From NCBI GenBank assembly GCA_030262795.1, contig JAJSZO010000037.1:9608-15834 (forward strand): a stretch of 6,227 nt of DNA, written 5' to 3'. The DNA is from Deltaproteobacteria bacterium (lineage in GTDB: Bacteria > Desulfobacterota > Desulfobacteria > Desulfobacterales > ETH-SRB1). This document shows, piece after piece, positions 5,971 through 6,227 of the stretch. Within the stretch, counting starts at the first letter, position 1. Each line of letters begins with the position of its first letter. A program made the translations under genes and the position numbers. A model generated the notes under the pieces. That model was given only the letters and a program-made list of their open reading frames with translations, was not told where the DNA came from and made no database searches.

Positions 5971-6227
5971 ATGAAAACCGAACAAAGGAAATTTAGCCGA
6001 TTCTTGGCGCAAGACACAGCGTTCGCAGTCTTGAGGCCTGCCTTCAGCAAGGTGGGGAAAATCAAAGACATAAGTGGCGGTGGTCTGGCTTTTTACTATA
6101 TTGGCTATGATAGGCAACAAAACGACTCGTCAGAAATGGATATTTTCCTAAGCGAGGAGGGTGGTTTTCATCTATTCAAAATACCGTACAAGATAATACA
6201 TGATTACAAAGTTGACGAGTACCAAAC
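5971..6227 (+). CDS. PilZ-domain protein, probable c-di-GMP receptor (3' partial)
   Basis: The ATG at 5971 has AGGG (5961-5964) six bases upstream. The 85 complete codons visible begin MKTEQRKFSRFLAQ and are cut by the window end. Both c-di-GMP-binding signatures of PilZ are present at the expected spacing: RxxxR as Arg6-KFS-Arg10, and D/NxSxxG as Asp33-I-Ser35-GG-Gly38, followed by LAF. The protein starts directly with the domain, with no signal peptide or membrane segment, so it is probably cytoplasmic; a further C-terminal domain cannot be excluded. In this family, c-di-GMP binding typically modulates motility, exopolysaccharide or another effector. Its place after a partner-switching module and a LuxR-type regulator suggests a lifestyle-switch locus, by inference. 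Confidence 0.82.
   Translation, partial: MKTEQRKFSRFLAQDTAFAVLRPAFSKVGKIKDISGGGLAFYYIGYDRQQNDSSEMDIFLSEEGGFHLFKIPYKIIHDYKVDEYQ

Noticed and set aside
5809..6120. Antisense open frame of 103 codons
   Set aside because: It covers repeat copy B and the opposite strand of the PilZ domain, whose two signature motifs make the + strand the coding one.

Overview
The window is a block of signal-transduction genes, all on the + strand, from what looks like a Gram-negative bacterium with moderately AT-rich DNA. Large hybrid kinases with a C-terminal Hpt domain, REC-PP2C-kinase regulators, LuxR-type regulators, a PilZ protein and palindromic intergenic repeats together recall Desulfobacterota (the former Deltaproteobacteria). 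That placement is an inference from gene style, with no taxonomic marker in view.

Layout. Bases 1-2748 hold the 3' part of a hybrid sensor histidine kinase: membrane segment, PAS, HisKA, HATPase, two receiver domains and Hpt. Its 5' end lies outside the window. A heptamer-based direct repeat starts in its last codons and runs into the following gap. Next come two tightly linked genes. The first (2849-4420) encodes a receiver fused to a PP2C/SpoIIE-type phosphatase and an RsbW-type serine kinase domain. The second (4432-4764) encodes a STAS anti-sigma-factor antagonist. A long palindromic element follows (4766-4838), then a REC-LuxR response regulator (4951-5799). A second, half-length copy of the palindrome lies in inverted orientation at 5813-5862. 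Last is the 5' part of a PilZ-domain gene (from 5971), cut by the window end.

Working model. The hybrid kinase carries a complete His-Asp-Asp-His relay, so its Hpt domain could phosphorylate the receiver of the phosphatase/kinase protein. That protein would then control the Ser phosphorylation of the STAS protein in a partner-switching circuit. The architecture matches the HptB-HsbR-HsbA pathway of Pseudomonas aeruginosa, with the Hpt fused to the kinase rather than free. The LuxR-type regulator could be a transcriptional branch of the same input, and the PilZ protein suggests a link to c-di-GMP. The domain calls are direct reads of the sequence; the wiring is inference.

The least ordinary structural feature is the pair of 50-bp inverted repeats (48 of 50 bases identical by hand alignment) flanking the LuxR-type regulator gene. 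One copy is itself a near-perfect palindrome with 24-base arms.
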